NCBI RefSeq assembly: GCF_008033135.1
Contig: NZ_CP041335.1
Coordinates: forward strand, 3,043,925-3,107,924
Direction: 5' to 3'
Length of the DNA stretch: 64,000 nucleotides
Source of the DNA: Chitinolyticbacter meiyuanensis
Lineage (GTDB): Bacteria > Pseudomonadota > Gammaproteobacteria > Burkholderiales > Chitinibacteraceae
Shown here: one piece after another, positions 37,234 through 49,451 of the stretch
Layout of the letters: each line of letters begins with the position of its first letter
Numbering within the stretch: the first letter of the stretch is position 1
Notes under the pieces: model-generated
Databases searched by the model: none
Told to the model about the DNA's origin: nothing
What the model saw: the letters and a program-made list of their open reading frames with translations, nothing else
Position numbers and translations under genes: made by a program

Positions 37234-37318
37234 TGGTGCGAGCGGAGAGACTCGAACTCTCACGCCTTGCGGCGCTGGAACCTAAATCCAGTGCGTCTAC
37301 CAATTCCGCCACGCTCGC
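37234..37318 (-). tRNA. tRNA-Leu (anticodon UAG)
   Basis: On the minus strand the 5' acceptor GCGAGCG pairs with CGCTCGC. The D-loop contains AATTGGTAGACGC. The anticodon stem CTGGA/TCCAG encloses the loop TTTAGGT with anticodon TAG. The long variable arm typical of tRNA-Leu lies between, and the T-arm has GTTCGAGTC. CCA is encoded at the 3' end. Confidence 0.97.
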
Positions 37319-37488
37319 ACTGCGCTGCCATGCTGGCGTCGCAAAGGAGAGCGATTATAGGGGAAAGCCGGCTGCGCGCCAAACCCACCAGCGCACCGGG
37401 CAATCCAGCTGCACGGCGCAGCTTCTGCCGCCCTGACCGCAAGCTTTATGCGATACTCCAACCTCCTTTCAAGCCTGCCTTGATCCTC

Positions 37489-38568
37489 GTGAGCACAGCC
37501 CCGTCGTCCCCTCTGCTGCGTCTCGTTCTCGATGGCCCAGTCGCCGAAGCGACCACACTGACCTGGCTCACGCCGGCAGGTGGCGCGCTCGACAGCGGTC
37601 GCGGCACCGTGGCGGACTTGCCGTCCGCCGCCCATCTCGCCCTACTGATCCCCCCCACGCGCCTGAGCCAGCATGTGGTGGCGCTGCCCAAGCAGCCGCC
37701 GGCCCGCTTGCGTGCGCTGCTGCCGCTGGCGCTGGAAGACCGGTTGCTGGCCCCGGCAGCATCGCAATGGTTCGGCCTGCATCCGCTGGGCGATGGCCAA
37801 TGGCGGGTGCAGGTAGTCGAACGGGCCTGGCTGGCTGGCTGGATCGAACTGTTGCGCACGCATGGGCATGTGGTCGATGGCGCCTACGCACTCTCCGATC
37901 TGATCGAAACGACGCCTGGAACGTGGCAACAGCTCACCCTGCCCGATGGCAACGTGCTGTTGCTGGACCCGGGCGGCGAAGCTGTGTGCCCCCCTCCGGA
38001 TCTGGTCGCAACGCTGGTGGGCCAGACGCCGGTCGCCACATTGGCAATCGAGGCGCTCGCCGCTGTGCTGCTGCCGGAGCACAACCTGCTGCAGGCCGAG
38101 TTCGCTCCCCGGCCAGCTTGGCAATTCGACTGGAAGGCATGGCGCCGCCCTGCGGTGCTGGCCGGCGCCTTGCTGATCCTGCTCACCGTGCTCAACATTG
38201 CCGACTGGTGGCAGCTGTCGCGCCGGGCAGAAGCACTCAAACGCGAGATGCGCCAGACCTTTGCCGCCGCACTGCCGGGCGTACCTGTGGTCGATCCGGT
38301 GCTGCAGCTGCAGAGCCGGCTACGCGAAGCAGGCGTGAACGAAGGCGGCAATGCCGGCGGTGATCGCCTTGCCGGCTTGCTGCGGCGCCTCGATCAAACG
38401 GGCGGCGCATTGCAGCTGGACGCATTGCGCTATACGGATGGTCAACTGGAGCTGGCGATCAAGGGCGATGCCACCGCAGTGAAATCGCAACTCGACGCCG
38501 CCGGCATACCCGCCCAACTGGCCCAAGGTTCCAGCGGCCCTCTACTGCGTGTGCAAGCCCAGCCATGA
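37489..38568 (+). CDS. gspL: Type II secretion system protein GspL
   Basis: About 359 residues from GTG 37489. The frame has no ATG near the start; TTG 37480 is also possible. The cytoplasmic N-terminal part has the actin-like GspL look (LALLIPPTRLSQHVVALPKQ, LALEDRLL, WLAGWIELLRTHG). One transmembrane helix lies around 230-250 (PAVLAGALLILLTVLNIADWW). The periplasmic part ends in a ferredoxin-like domain (QLDALRYTDGQLELAIKG). GspL recruits the GspE ATPase to the inner membrane platform. It overlaps gspM by 4 bases; the other gsp genes are elsewhere. Confidence 0.87.
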   Translation: MSTAPSSPLLRLVLDGPVAEATTLTWLTPAGGALDSGRGTVADLPSAAHLALLIPPTRLSQHVVALPKQPPARLRALLPLALEDRLLAPAASQWFGLHPLGDGQWRVQVVERAWLAGWIELLRTHGHVVDGAYALSDLIETTPGTWQQLTLPDGNVLLLDPGGEAVCPPPDLVATLVGQTPVATLAIEALAAVLLPEHNLLQAEFAPRPAWQFDWKAWRRPAVLAGALLILLTVLNIADWWQLSRRAEALKREMRQTFAAALPGVPVVDPVLQLQSRLREAGVNEGGNAGGDRLAGLLRRLDQTGGALQLDALRYTDGQLELAIKGDATAVKSQLDAAGIPAQLAQGSSGPLLRVQAQP

Positions 38569-39035
38569 ATGCCCTGCAACTGAAACTCGTGTCCTTCTGG
38601 CGCGAGCGCAACCCGCGCGAACGCCTGTTCCTCGCCGTCTGCGGTGTGGTGCTGCTGATCGCGCTCTATTACGCGGTACTGTGGGCACCGGCCAGCAGCG
38701 GCCGTGACCGACTGGGTCGGCAAGTGCCACAGCTGGAAGCCCAACTGGCCCAGATGCAGCGCCAGATCACCCAACTGAAGGCGGCGGGCAACACACGCAG
38801 CAGTAGCGGCGATCTGCGCGGCAGCGTGCAGGATGCCATCACCCAATCCGGCATCACCGCAGAATTACGGCCACTCTCTGCGGAAACACTGCAGGTGGTG
38901 ATCCCCAGCGCACCGTTTGCGCAATTGCTCGCATTGCTGGACGGTTTGCAAGGCACGGGGCGCATCGCCAAGCTGGAGGTCAAGGCAGCCGGTGGAGCCG
39001 GCATCGTCACTGCGACGCTGGAGCTGCAGCGATGA
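38565..39035 (+). CDS. gspM: Type II secretion system protein GspM
   Basis: 156 residues. The short cytoplasmic start RERNPRERLFLAVCG precedes a transmembrane helix (VVLLIALYYAVLW), then a coiled region (RQVPQLEAQLAQMQRQITQL) and a small ferredoxin-like domain. This is the bitopic partner that stabilises GspL. ATG overlaps the gspL stop by 4 bases and its stop overlaps gspN by 4 bases. Confidence 0.88.
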   Translation: MNALQLKLVSFWRERNPRERLFLAVCGVVLLIALYYAVLWAPASSGRDRLGRQVPQLEAQLAQMQRQITQLKAAGNTRSSSGDLRGSVQDAITQSGITAELRPLSAETLQVVIPSAPFAQLLALLDGLQGTGRIAKLEVKAAGGAGIVTATLELQR

Positions 39036-39760
39036 AGTGGCGCATGTCCAAGCTGCGCTGGCTGATTGTTGGCCTGGTGATGGTATTCGCCATCGTGCGC
39101 TTGCCGGTCGCGCTGTTCAGCGGCTTCGTGCCCAAGCCCTGGCAGCTGGGGCTGGTCGATGGCTCTGTCTGGCACGGCCGTGTAGGCCAGGTCGGTGTGA
39201 ACGGCATGCAGCTGCTGTCGGACGTGCGCTGGTCCTGGCTGCCATCGGCACTGCTGCGTGGTCAGCTCGCCTGGCAAGTCACTACACGAGACCGCGACCA
39301 GCAGGGCCGGGCGCGTATTGCAGTCGGCTTCGGCGGACTGCAAGCCGAACAGGTGGCGCTGCGTCTACCCGCCGCGCCACTGTTCACGCTCGACAAGCGA
39401 CTGGCGTCGGTACAGCTCGGTGGCGACCTACAGATCGACGCACCACGGCTAACGTTGCAGGATTGGACTGGCGTGCAGCTGCAATTCCTACGCGCCCACT
39501 CGCTGGTCACCCCGCAGGTCAATCCGTTTGGCGACTATCGCGTCGCCCTCGGCAAACAGGGGCAAACGCCGACTTGGCAGATCACACCCATCGGCGGCGC
39601 GCTGGCCATCAGCGGTAGTGGCCAGATCGATCCACAGAAAGGGCCGCAAGGCGCCCTCACCTTTACCCCGGCCGAAGCCCAGGCAGCGCAATTTGCGCCG
39701 CTGATGAACCTGATCGGTGGTAGTGGTCCCTCGCGCACCATGCGCCTGGGTGGCCAATAA
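39032..39760 (+). CDS. gspN: Type II secretion system protein GspN
   Basis: 242 residues. One N-terminal membrane segment (LRWLIVGLVMVFAIVRLPVALF) is followed by GspN-like beta sequence: LGLVDGSVWHGRVGQVGVNG, LSDVRWSWLPSALLRGQLAW, QINPFGDYR-like strand and WQITPIGGALAISGSGQI. GspN is a non-universal T2SS component of the inner membrane or periplasm. Last gene of the gspLMN set; PII gene follows after 27 bases. Confidence 0.85.
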   Translation: MKWRMSKLRWLIVGLVMVFAIVRLPVALFSGFVPKPWQLGLVDGSVWHGRVGQVGVNGMQLLSDVRWSWLPSALLRGQLAWQVTTRDRDQQGRARIAVGFGGLQAEQVALRLPAAPLFTLDKRLASVQLGGDLQIDAPRLTLQDWTGVQLQFLRAHSLVTPQVNPFGDYRVALGKQGQTPTWQITPIGGALAISGSGQIDPQKGPQGALTFTPAEAQAAQFAPLMNLIGGSGPSRTMRLGGQ

Positions 39761-40126
<366 letters not shown>

Positions 40127-40145
40127 GGCATCCCGCTCCGTCGTG

Positions 40146-40172
40146 AAAAACCCGGCCTAGCGCCGGGTTTTT
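40146..40172. terminator. Bidirectional terminator between glnB and the lipid kinase gene
   Basis: Arms AAAAACCCGGC / GCCGGGTTTTT with a 5-base loop between two convergent genes. A and T runs on both sides suit stopping in both directions. Confidence 0.92.
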
Positions 40173-40178
40173 CGTTGC

Positions 40179-41069
40179 TCAATCGAGCAAGGGGCAATCG
40201 ACCGGCAAATGGCACTTGATCGCGCCAGTCTCGACCTCCACGCGGAAGCGCGTTCCTGCCAGCGGCTCGCCGTCGAGGTTCAGATGGATTTCGTTGGGCG
40301 TTTCCAGCATGAGCCAGGGCAGGCGCGCCTGGACAACACTCTCGGCATCCTCACCGTCGATCAGGCGTGACAGCAACGCCGGCAGCAGCTCATCGCCAGC
40401 AAGGATGCGCAGATCCAGCAGGCCGTTGTTCAGCCGGGCCTCCGGGCACAAGCGATGTCCGCCACCGGCCTGGCATCCATTGCCAATGGCCAACACCAGA
40501 AACTGCCCTTCCCAGGCAAAGTCAGGGCCGGTAATGCGGCCATGGTCCGGCTGGATGGTGCCAAAGCGGCGCAGCCCGGTGAGCAGGTAGGCAAGCCCGC
40601 CGAGCACCGCCTTTTGCTCTTCGGGGGTTTCCACCGTCAATTGCGTGCCAAAGCCGCCGGTCGCCATATTGAGAAAGGCGCGGTCGTTGACGCGCACCGC
40701 ATCGATCGCACTTGGCTGCGTGGTCAGTGCAAGATCAAGCGCAGCGGGGATGTCGAGCGGAATGCCGCAGCCGCGAGCAAAATCGTTGGCGGTGCCCATG
40801 GGTACGATGCCCAGCGCTGGCCGCTGTTCAATGGGAAGCGCAAGCAAGGCGGTGGTGAGCTCGTTGACAGTGCCATCGCCACCGCCCGCGATCACCGTGC
40901 TGGCGCCGGCGGCCGCAGCCTCGGCCACGTAGCGCGCGGCGTCACCGGCTTCCCAAGTCACGCGCACAGCCAAATCGGCGCCATGCTGGCGTGCGGACTC
41001 AATGGCGGCGCGCAGCTCGGCGTTGTCTGCCGCCTTGCCGTTAAGGATAAGGAACACGGTATCAGGCAT
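40179..41069 (-). CDS. YegS-type diacylglycerol kinase family protein
   Basis: 296 residues. The catalytic domain shows AGGGDGTVNELTTALL (the GGDGT nucleotide motif) and LGIVPMGTANDFARGCGIP. The C-terminal sandwich ends NLDGEPLAGTRFRVEVETGA. It phosphorylates a lipid (diacylglycerol, phosphatidylglycerol or sphingosine-like). The ATG used gives MPDTVFLILNGKAADN, the family N-terminus; an upstream start at 41114 adds 15 residues. Confidence 0.9.
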   Translation of the reverse strand: MPDTVFLILNGKAADNAELRAAIESARQHGADLAVRVTWEAGDAARYVAEAAAAGASTVIAGGGDGTVNELTTALLALPIEQRPALGIVPMGTANDFARGCGIPLDIPAALDLALTTQPSAIDAVRVNDRAFLNMATGGFGTQLTVETPEEQKAVLGGLAYLLTGLRRFGTIQPDHGRITGPDFAWEGQFLVLAIGNGCQAGGGHRLCPEARLNNGLLDLRILAGDELLPALLSRLIDGEDAESVVQARLPWLMLETPNEIHLNLDGEPLAGTRFRVEVETGAIKCHLPVDCPLLD

Positions 41070-41138
41070 CACAATCCAGAGGCAGAAACGGACAATCAGC
41101 CTAGCATGGGCCATAGGCCGCGCTGGCGGCAGAAATAC

Positions 41139-43307
<2,169 letters not shown>

Positions 43308-43677
43308 CGCGGGGCTCCGTGAAGCACCCACTGATGGGAAAAACAGAAGTGAATCGGCGCGAAAACAGGCATGGGCAGCAGCTACATCAGCGTATCAACA
43401 ACTACCCACAACTCTTGTGGATAAGTTTGTGAGCAATCTGGCGATATGTGGCCCGATACCCAGTATTTTCAAGGCGAAGGCTAGATTGCCTATTTTTTAA
43501 ACCAGCAAATAAATCATTTTAAAATCAATGACTTACTTTTTTACCCTCAACGCCTCGCATTTTTGCGCTCAGCGCTTGACAAGGGCACAAACCGCTGCAC
43601 GATGTTGTGCATAACTTACAAGCGACAGCGATAGCCTCACACTAACTTTCAGGCCTAAGCACTTGTTTTTCGGCGTT
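43308..43677. promoter_or_regulatory. AT-rich gap with two DnaA-box sequences (possible origin or DnaA-binding region)
   Basis: This 370-base gap separates priA from hemE. It has two perfect matches to the DnaA box TTATNCACA, both on the minus strand: TTATCCACA at 43416-43424 and TTATGCACA at 43606-43614. Between them lies a very AT-rich stretch (about 43490-43555, with runs of T and A) unlike the GC-rich window. A partial box (CTACCCACA) sits at about 43403. The layout resembles an origin with an unwinding element, or a DnaA-titrating or DnaA-regulated promoter region. dnaA itself is not in this window. Confidence 0.5.
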
Positions 43678-44748
43678 TTACTCGCTTGCCGCGTGGTAAG
43701 GCTTCGACCGCGCGTGAACGGCAGCCACCAAGGCAGCCACATGCTCGGGTGGCGTGAATTGGTTGATGCCATGGCCCAAATTGAACACATGACCGCTACC
43801 CTGGCCAAAACTTGCCAGCAGGCGGCCTACTTCCGCCTCGATCGCCACCGGCTTGGCAAACAGTGCATTGGGGTCGAAATTGCCCTGCAACGCGACGCGA
43901 TCACCAATGCGCGCACGCGCCTGCGCCAAGTCGACGGTCCAATCCAGGCCCACCGCGTCGCAGCCGGTGGCAGCGATGTCTTCCAGCCACAGCCCGCCGC
44001 CTTTAGTGAACACGATCACCGGTACGCGGCGCCCGTCCGCCTCGCGGGTGAGCCCTTCGACGATGCGGCGCATATAGGCGAGCGAGAATGCCTGGTACTT
44101 GCCATACGGCAGCGCGCCGCCCCAGGTATCGAAGATCTGCACCGCCTGGGCACCCGCCGCGATCTGCGCGTTCAGGTACTGTGTGACAGCAATGGCGTTG
44201 ACCTCCAGCACCCGGTGCAGCAGTTCGGGCCGGTCGTACATCAGCTTCTTCACCCGGCGGAAATCGCTGGAGCTGCCGCCTTCGATCATGTAGCAGGCCA
44301 GCGTGAACGGGCTACCGGAAAAGCCGATCAGCGGCACACGGCCATTCAACGCGCGGCGGATACTGCTGACCGCATCGAACACGTATTGCAGCTCGGCCAT
44401 GTCCGGCACGGCGAGTGCCTGGATCGCGGCCTCGTCCTGCAACGGCAGCTCGAACTTCGGGCCCTCGCCTTCGGCGAAATAGAGGCCCAGGCCCATCGCG
44501 TCCGGCACCGTCAGGATGTCGGAAAACAGGATGGCCGCATCGAGCGGAAAGCGCTCCAGCGGCTGCAGCGTCACCTCGGTGGCCAGCTCAGTGTTCTTGC
44601 ACAACTGCAGAAAGGAGCCGGCCTGCTTGCGGGTGGCGCAGTACTCCGGCAGGTAGCGCCCGGCCTGGCGCATCAGCCAGACGGGGGTGTAGTCGGTGGG
44701 CTCGCGCAGCAGTGCGCGCAGGAAGTTATCGTTTTGCAGTACGGTCAT
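43678..44748 (-). CDS. hemE: Uroporphyrinogen decarboxylase
   Basis: 356 residues. The N-terminal [15 protein letters not shown] is the family signature. [15 protein letters not shown] and [18 protein letters not shown] follow; FTKGGG and [12 protein letters not shown] are in the C-terminal half. It decarboxylates uroporphyrinogen III to coproporphyrinogen III in heme synthesis. Its upstream neighbour is an ABC protein 37 bases away on the same strand. Confidence 0.97.
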   Translation of the reverse strand: MTVLQNDNFLRALLREPTDYTPVWLMRQAGRYLPEYCATRKQAGSFLQLCKNTELATEVTLQPLERFPLDAAILFSDILTVPDAMGLGLYFAEGEGPKFELPLQDEAAIQALAVPDMAELQYVFDAVSSIRRALNGRVPLIGFSGSPFTLACYMIEGGSSSDFRRVKKLMYDRPELLHRVLEVNAIAVTQYLNAQIAAGAQAVQIFDTWGGALPYGKYQAFSLAYMRRIVEGLTREADGRRVPVIVFTKGGGLWLEDIAATGCDAVGLDWTVDLAQARARIGDRVALQGNFDPNALFAKPVAIEAEVGRLLASFGQGSGHVFNLGHGINQFTPPEHVAALVAAVHARSKPYHAASE

Positions 44749-44784
44749 GATGGTTCCGGGCCGCCGGGCTCGCCGGCGGCAAGT

Positions 44785-46491
44785 TCAGGCCAGCGCCCAA
44801 CGGCCGTCGCCCAGGCAATCGAGGAAACGGGTATGGAACTGGCGTAGCGATGAGCGGTGGCCGACGCTGATCAGGATGGTGTTGGGCAGCGTATCGATCA
44901 AGGTCTGATACAGCGCAGATTCTGTCGGTTCATCGATGGACGACGTTGCCTCGTCCAGCACCAGCACAAGCGGCCGCTGCAACAGAGTCCGGGCCAACGC
45001 AATGCGCTGCTGCTCTCCAAGGCTAAGGATATGTGACCAGCTGTCTATATCTGCGAGTCGGCCCACGAGATGCGGCAAATGGACTTGCTCAAGCAGCCGG
45101 GCCAGCGTGGCATCGTCGGTATCGACTTCGCGGGGATAGCACAGCAGCTCTCGTAAACTGCCGAGCGGCATATACGGCCGCTGCGACAGGAACAGAGCGT
45201 CTGCAGGGTACGCAGTCTGGCCATCCGCATAGGGCCAGATACCGGCCAGTGTTCGTAGCAGCGTGCTTTTTCCTGTGCCGGACAAGCCCTGAACCAGTAG
45301 CCGGTCTCCTTGCTGGAGCTTGATTGAGAGGCCTTCCAACAACACCGTGCCGTTCGGTTTACGCACGACAAGCTCATTCGCGGCGAACTCCCGCGCCACT
45401 TCGACCGGCTCAATCACTGGAAGTACAGCCACTTGGCCCAAACCGCGTTCAAACAACGATAAGCGATCGATCACGGCCTTCCAGACCGCCAGCGAATTAA
45501 AGCTGGCAATCACGAATTCGAGCGAGTCGTATACCTTGCCAAAGGCATTGACGATCTGCATCAGGCCGCCGAGCTGGATTTCCTTGGCAAACAGACGGGG
45601 AGCTCCCACCAGCATGGGAAAAATGATCGCGAGCTGGCCCCAGAAATTGGTAAACCACGACAGACGCTTTTGCCTGCCGATGAGCGCCAAGGCGTTTTCA
45701 AGCACTCGAAGAAAGCGCGTCTTCAGCGTGGCAGCCTCCTGCGGCTCGCCTTCATACAAAGCAATCGACTCGGCATTCTCACGTACGCGGATCAGCGCAA
45801 AACGAAAATTGGCCTCGCGCCGTTGTTGTTCGAAATTGAGGCCAACCAACGGCTTGCCGATCCAAATCGAGATCCCGGTACCGATCGCGGCATAAATCAG
45901 CGCGACCCATAGCATATAGCCGGGGATTTCCCAAGTGCGTCCGGCCAATACGAAACTGAACGGTCCGGACAACGCCCAGAGGATGGATACAAAAGAAACA
46001 AAGGTGACGAAGGAGCGCAACAGACCCAGCGATAGCCCTAACGTCAGGCTCACGAATTGATCCACGTCCTCGGCAATCCGCTGGTCCGGGTTGTCGGTCT
46101 CGTGATCGGTCAGCTGCAAACGGTAGTAACCTTGCTTGTCGAGCCAACGCTGGGTGAAGTGCTCGGTCATCCAGCGGCGCCAGCGTATCTGTAGCAACTG
46201 CTGCAGATAATTGGCATAAACCGCGATGACGATATAGATCAGCGCCAGCCATGTGAACTTGACGATGGACTGCCAAAAGCCCTTGGCGTCGAGGTTTTGC
46301 AGCGTGTTGTAGAACACGTTGTACCAAGCATTGAACTGGACGTTCATGAACACGATGCCCAGGCTCAACCCGATCACCGCGGCCAGCAGCGACCATGCCC
46401 GCCACTTTTCTTCCGACACCCAGAACGGCTTGGCTAGCCGCCAGAAATTGTGGAACAGCTCGCGCTTGCTGATATCTTGTGCTTCGTCCAT
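44785..46491 (-). CDS. ABC transporter, fused permease/ATPase (YddA/ABCD-like)
   Basis: 568 residues. An N-terminal membrane half with about six helices (VFMNVQFNAWYNVFYNTLQ, EHFTQRWLDKQGYYRLQ, DNPDQRIAEDVDQFVSLTLGL) is followed by the ATPase: Walker A GLSGTGKST, signature LSLGEQQRIALART, Walker B VLVLDEATSS. The EDVDQF element and the LSLGEQ variant of the usual LSGGQ signature are those of the ABCD/YddA/SbmA-like exporters that move long-chain acyl or vitamin compounds. Substrate unknown. A good ribosome site (AAGGGGGG) supports this ATG over a start at 46521. GC is somewhat lower than in its neighbours. Confidence 0.9.
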   Translation of the reverse strand: MDEAQDISKRELFHNFWRLAKPFWVSEEKWRAWSLLAAVIGLSLGIVFMNVQFNAWYNVFYNTLQNLDAKGFWQSIVKFTWLALIYIVIAVYANYLQQLLQIRWRRWMTEHFTQRWLDKQGYYRLQLTDHETDNPDQRIAEDVDQFVSLTLGLSLGLLRSFVTFVSFVSILWALSGPFSFVLAGRTWEIPGYMLWVALIYAAIGTGISIWIGKPLVGLNFEQQRREANFRFALIRVRENAESIALYEGEPQEAATLKTRFLRVLENALALIGRQKRLSWFTNFWGQLAIIFPMLVGAPRLFAKEIQLGGLMQIVNAFGKVYDSLEFVIASFNSLAVWKAVIDRLSLFERGLGQVAVLPVIEPVEVAREFAANELVVRKPNGTVLLEGLSIKLQQGDRLLVQGLSGTGKSTLLRTLAGIWPYADGQTAYPADALFLSQRPYMPLGSLRELLCYPREVDTDDATLARLLEQVHLPHLVGRLADIDSWSHILSLGEQQRIALARTLLQRPLVLVLDEATSSIDEPTESALYQTLIDTLPNTILISVGHRSSLRQFHTRFLDCLGDGRWALA

Positions 46492-46556
46492 GCGCCCCCC
46501 TTTAGGACAACGGGCGATCAAGTCGCCCGTTGCGTTTTATCGCCATCGTACGCGGC

Positions 46557-46967
46557 TTACTTGCAAGGCTTCTGTGTCCAGCCCTTGCCGCCGCGGCGGC
46601 ATTGCCAGTCCTGGCTGGCGCTGTCGACCACCCAGACTTCACCCTCAAACGACAGCGCGAACTTGAAGCGCTGCGCGGCAATGGCATCGTCCAGCAAGCC
46701 GCGCGTCTCGATCTCCAGCTTCACGTGCTGCACATCCTCGCCCTTCGATTGCTGGGCAATTCGCAGCTGTTGGTAGTTGGCGATGCCACGCTCATCGGCG
46801 ATGCGGTCCTTCAGGTAGCGGAACGCCGCTTCCACCGGGGTCTGGCCGATTTCGCCGCGGTGGATCACTTGCCGCGCCGGCTTCACCGCTGCGGGCGCCG
46901 ATGCATCCTCGGCGTGCGCCAGCAGCGGGAGCATGGCTACGGTCAATGCGAGGACGATACGCTTCAT
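46557..46967 (-). CDS. Hypothetical secreted protein
   Basis: 136 residues with a signal peptide ending LLAHA. The rest is charged, with [24 protein letters not shown] and an end that holds two Cys (WQCRRGG...QKPCK), probably a disulfide. Not recognised. It follows glnS with a 4-base ATGA overlap, so they are co-transcribed, but no functional link is evident. Confidence 0.72.
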   Translation of the reverse strand: MKRIVLALTVAMLPLLAHAEDASAPAAVKPARQVIHRGEIGQTPVEAAFRYLKDRIADERGIANYQQLRIAQQSKGEDVQHVKLEIETRGLLDDAIAAQRFKFALSFEGEVWVVDSASQDWQCRRGGKGWTQKPCK

Positions 46968-48667
46968 GCTTGTTCCTTGGCCCAAGAATCCTTGAGCGTG
47001 ACGGTTCGGTTGAACACCGGCTTGGCACCCGGCTGATGATCGAAACGGTCGGTGACGAAGTAGCCAAGGCGCTCGAACTGATAGCGCGCCTCCGGCTTGG
47101 CGTCCTTTACGCAGGGTTCGACGAATGCAGTGATGGTCTTCAGCGATTCAGCATTGATGAACTGCTTGAAATCGACGTATTCACCGTCCTCGCCCCGCAC
47201 CGCATCCGGGCGCGCCACGGTGAACAGGCGGTCATACAGCCGCACCTCGGCCTCGATCGCGTGCTCGGCCGAGATCCAGTGGATCACGCCCTTGACCTTG
47301 CGGCCGACCGGGTTCTGGCCCAGCGTCGCCGGATCGAGCGAGCACTTGAGCTCGACTACGTTGCCGGCGGCATCCTTCACCACCTCGTCGCACTTGATCA
47401 CGTAGGAGTAGCGCAGCCGCACCTCGCCCCCCGGCGTCAGCCGCTGCCAGCCCGGCGGCGGTACTTCGGCGAAATCTTCGCGCTCGATGTAGATCGCCGG
47501 CGCAATCGGCACTTCGCGCTCGCCGAATTCCGGGTGATGCGGGTGGAACGGCGCGCTGCGCGAACTGGTCACGCCTGGCTCGAAGTTGGTCAGCGTGACC
47601 TTGATCGGATCAAGCACCGCGATCACGCGCGGGCTGGCTTCTTCCAGCGTTTCGCGCACCGCGCCTTCCAGCGACGAGAAATCGACCACGTTCGGCGTCT
47701 TCGACACCCCGGCCCGCTCGGCAAACAGGCGAATGCCCTCCGGGCTGTAACCACGGCGGCGCATGCCGCTGATGGTGGGCATGCGCGGGTCGTCCCAGCT
47801 ACTGACCAGTTGTTCATCGACCAACTGCTTCAGCTTGCGCTTGGACGTAACGACGTACAGCGTTTCCAGCCGCGAGAATTCGATCTGCTGCGGGTGTTGC
47901 CCCAGGCTGATGTTGTCGAGCACCCAGTCGTACAACGGGCGGTGATCCTCGAATTCCAGCGTGCACAGGCTGTGGGTGATGCCTTCCAGCGCATCCGAGA
48001 TGCAGTGGGTGTAGTCATACATCGGGTAAATGCACCAGCTATCGCCCGTCTTGATGTGGTGTGCGCGCTTGATGCGGTAGATCACCGGATCGCGCAGGTT
48101 CAGGTTGGGCGAGCCCATGTCGATCTTCAGGCGCAGCGTCTTGCTGCCGTCCGGGAACTCGCCGGCCTTCATCCGGCGGAACAGATCCAGGTTCTCGGCC
48201 ACCGTGCGATCACGATACGGGCTGTTGCGACCCGGCTTGGCGAAGTCGCCACGATAGTCGCGCATTTCCTCGGCATTCAGCTCGCAGACAAAGGCCTTGC
48301 CGGCGCTGATCAGCTCTTCGGCATAGTCGTAGAGCTGCTGGAAGTAATCGGAGGCATGGCGTACCGCGCCGTCCCAGTCGAAACCCAGCCAGCGCACATC
48401 AGCCTCGATGGCGGCGGCGTACTCGTCTTCTTCCTTCTCCGGGTTGGTGTCGTCCATGCGCAGGTTGCAACGCCCCTGGTAGTCGAGCGCGATGCCGAAG
48501 TTGAGGCAGATCGACTTGGCATGGCCCACATGCAGGTAGCCATTGGGCTCGGGCGGAAAACGGGTGACGACGCCACTGCGTTTGCCCGAGGCGAGATCGC
48601 CATCGATGATGGTGCGAATGAAGTTGGACACGACCGGAGCGTGTTCAGCGGAAGGGTTCTTTGCCAT
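46964..48667 (-). CDS. glnS: Glutaminyl-tRNA synthetase
   Basis: 567 residues, class I. The HIGH motif appears as [15 protein letters not shown], the KMSKS-like loop as VTSKRKL, and the family signature [14 protein letters not shown] follows the active site. The anticodon-binding beta-barrels fill the C-terminal third. Direct charging by GlnRS is one route to Gln-tRNA in proteobacteria. The gene overlaps a small secreted-protein gene. Confidence 0.97.
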   Translation of the reverse strand: MAKNPSAEHAPVVSNFIRTIIDGDLASGKRSGVVTRFPPEPNGYLHVGHAKSICLNFGIALDYQGRCNLRMDDTNPEKEEDEYAAAIEADVRWLGFDWDGAVRHASDYFQQLYDYAEELISAGKAFVCELNAEEMRDYRGDFAKPGRNSPYRDRTVAENLDLFRRMKAGEFPDGSKTLRLKIDMGSPNLNLRDPVIYRIKRAHHIKTGDSWCIYPMYDYTHCISDALEGITHSLCTLEFEDHRPLYDWVLDNISLGQHPQQIEFSRLETLYVVTSKRKLKQLVDEQLVSSWDDPRMPTISGMRRRGYSPEGIRLFAERAGVSKTPNVVDFSSLEGAVRETLEEASPRVIAVLDPIKVTLTNFEPGVTSSRSAPFHPHHPEFGEREVPIAPAIYIEREDFAEVPPPGWQRLTPGGEVRLRYSYVIKCDEVVKDAAGNVVELKCSLDPATLGQNPVGRKVKGVIHWISAEHAIEAEVRLYDRLFTVARPDAVRGEDGEYVDFKQFINAESLKTITAFVEPCVKDAKPEARYQFERLGYFVTDRFDHQPGAKPVFNRTVTLKDSWAKEQA

Positions 48668-48813
48668 GCGTGAATGAGGGATGGAAAGCCAAAGCGCGAT
48701 TGTAGCGGAAAGGCCTGCCCGCTTGGGCGCCGCCGCCTGTCATGCGGAATGAATCAACGACAGCACCGCCTACTCCAAACGGTCAGCCCATTCGGGCTTC
48801 GAGGAGGTGCACG

Positions 48814-49395
48814 ATGAAACTCGCTGACTATGGCCACCTGTTCACGTCCTACCACCAGGGCTGGGACGAGCTGAGGGCGGCCCACCCCGATCGCCAATCC
48901 GTGTTCTACCGCCTGGTCCTGCCGCTCTCGCTGCTACCGGCGCTGATGATCCTCTACGCAGGCTTCGCCAACGGCGCGCTGTATGCGCCTGCGCTGTCCG
49001 TCACCGGCTGGTTGCTAATAGCGGCCGTGTTCCTCGCTGCCGAGCTCGGCACGGTGACGCTGATGGGCTGGATCGTCCACCAGTTGACAGAGCGCCACAT
49101 GGGCGAAGGCGACTACGACGGCAGCACGCTGTTGGCCGCCATCGCCGCAGTGCCGATGTGGCTGTCGTCGCTGACGCTGTTCGTACCGAGCCTGCCGTTC
49201 AACATCGCCTGCGCGGTGCTGGGCCTGATCGCCGCGTGCGCGCTGGTCTACCACGGCCTGCCGACCATGGTCGGCGAGCACGACAAGGAAGAGCTGCGCG
49301 ATACCACCTATCTGGTGATGTGGTTCGGCGTCGGTGCCTGGGCCGTGCTCAGCATGCTGATCCTGCTGCTGATGCTGGCAGGCGACGGCAAATAG
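48814..49395 (+). CDS. Yip1/DUF1282 family membrane protein
   Basis: 193 residues with about five transmembrane helices. The N-terminal HLFTSYHQGWDELRAAHP is followed by helices (LVLPLSLLPALMILYAGF; WLLIAAVFLAAELGTVTLMGWIV). A strong ribosome site (GAGGAGGTG) marks this ATG rather than the longer start at 48742. Yip1-domain proteins in bacteria are of unknown role. Confidence 0.8.
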   Translation: MKLADYGHLFTSYHQGWDELRAAHPDRQSVFYRLVLPLSLLPALMILYAGFANGALYAPALSVTGWLLIAAVFLAAELGTVTLMGWIVHQLTERHMGEGDYDGSTLLAAIAAVPMWLSSLTLFVPSLPFNIACAVLGLIAACALVYHGLPTMVGEHDKEELRDTTYLVMWFGVGAWAVLSMLILLLMLAGDGK

Positions 49396-49403
49396 CCCGA
49401 ACG

Positions 49404-49430
49404 AAAAAGGCGACCCAGGGTCGCCTTTTT
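49404..49430. terminator. Bidirectional terminator
   Basis: 13-base arms (AAAAAGGCGACCC / GGGTCGCCTTTTT) around one base between convergent genes. A and T runs on opposite sides suit both directions. Confidence 0.92.
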
Positions 49431-49451
49431 CACTGCCGCCGTATTCCCGGA

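Noticed and set aside
37234..37318. tRNA-Leu as an integration site for a mobile element
   Set aside because: I saw no integrase gene or repeated tRNA 3' end nearby; flanking genes are housekeeping.
46901..48673. 590-codon plus-strand frame opposite glnS
   Set aside because: Antisense of glnS, whose class I synthetase motifs are clear; no family features in the shadow.
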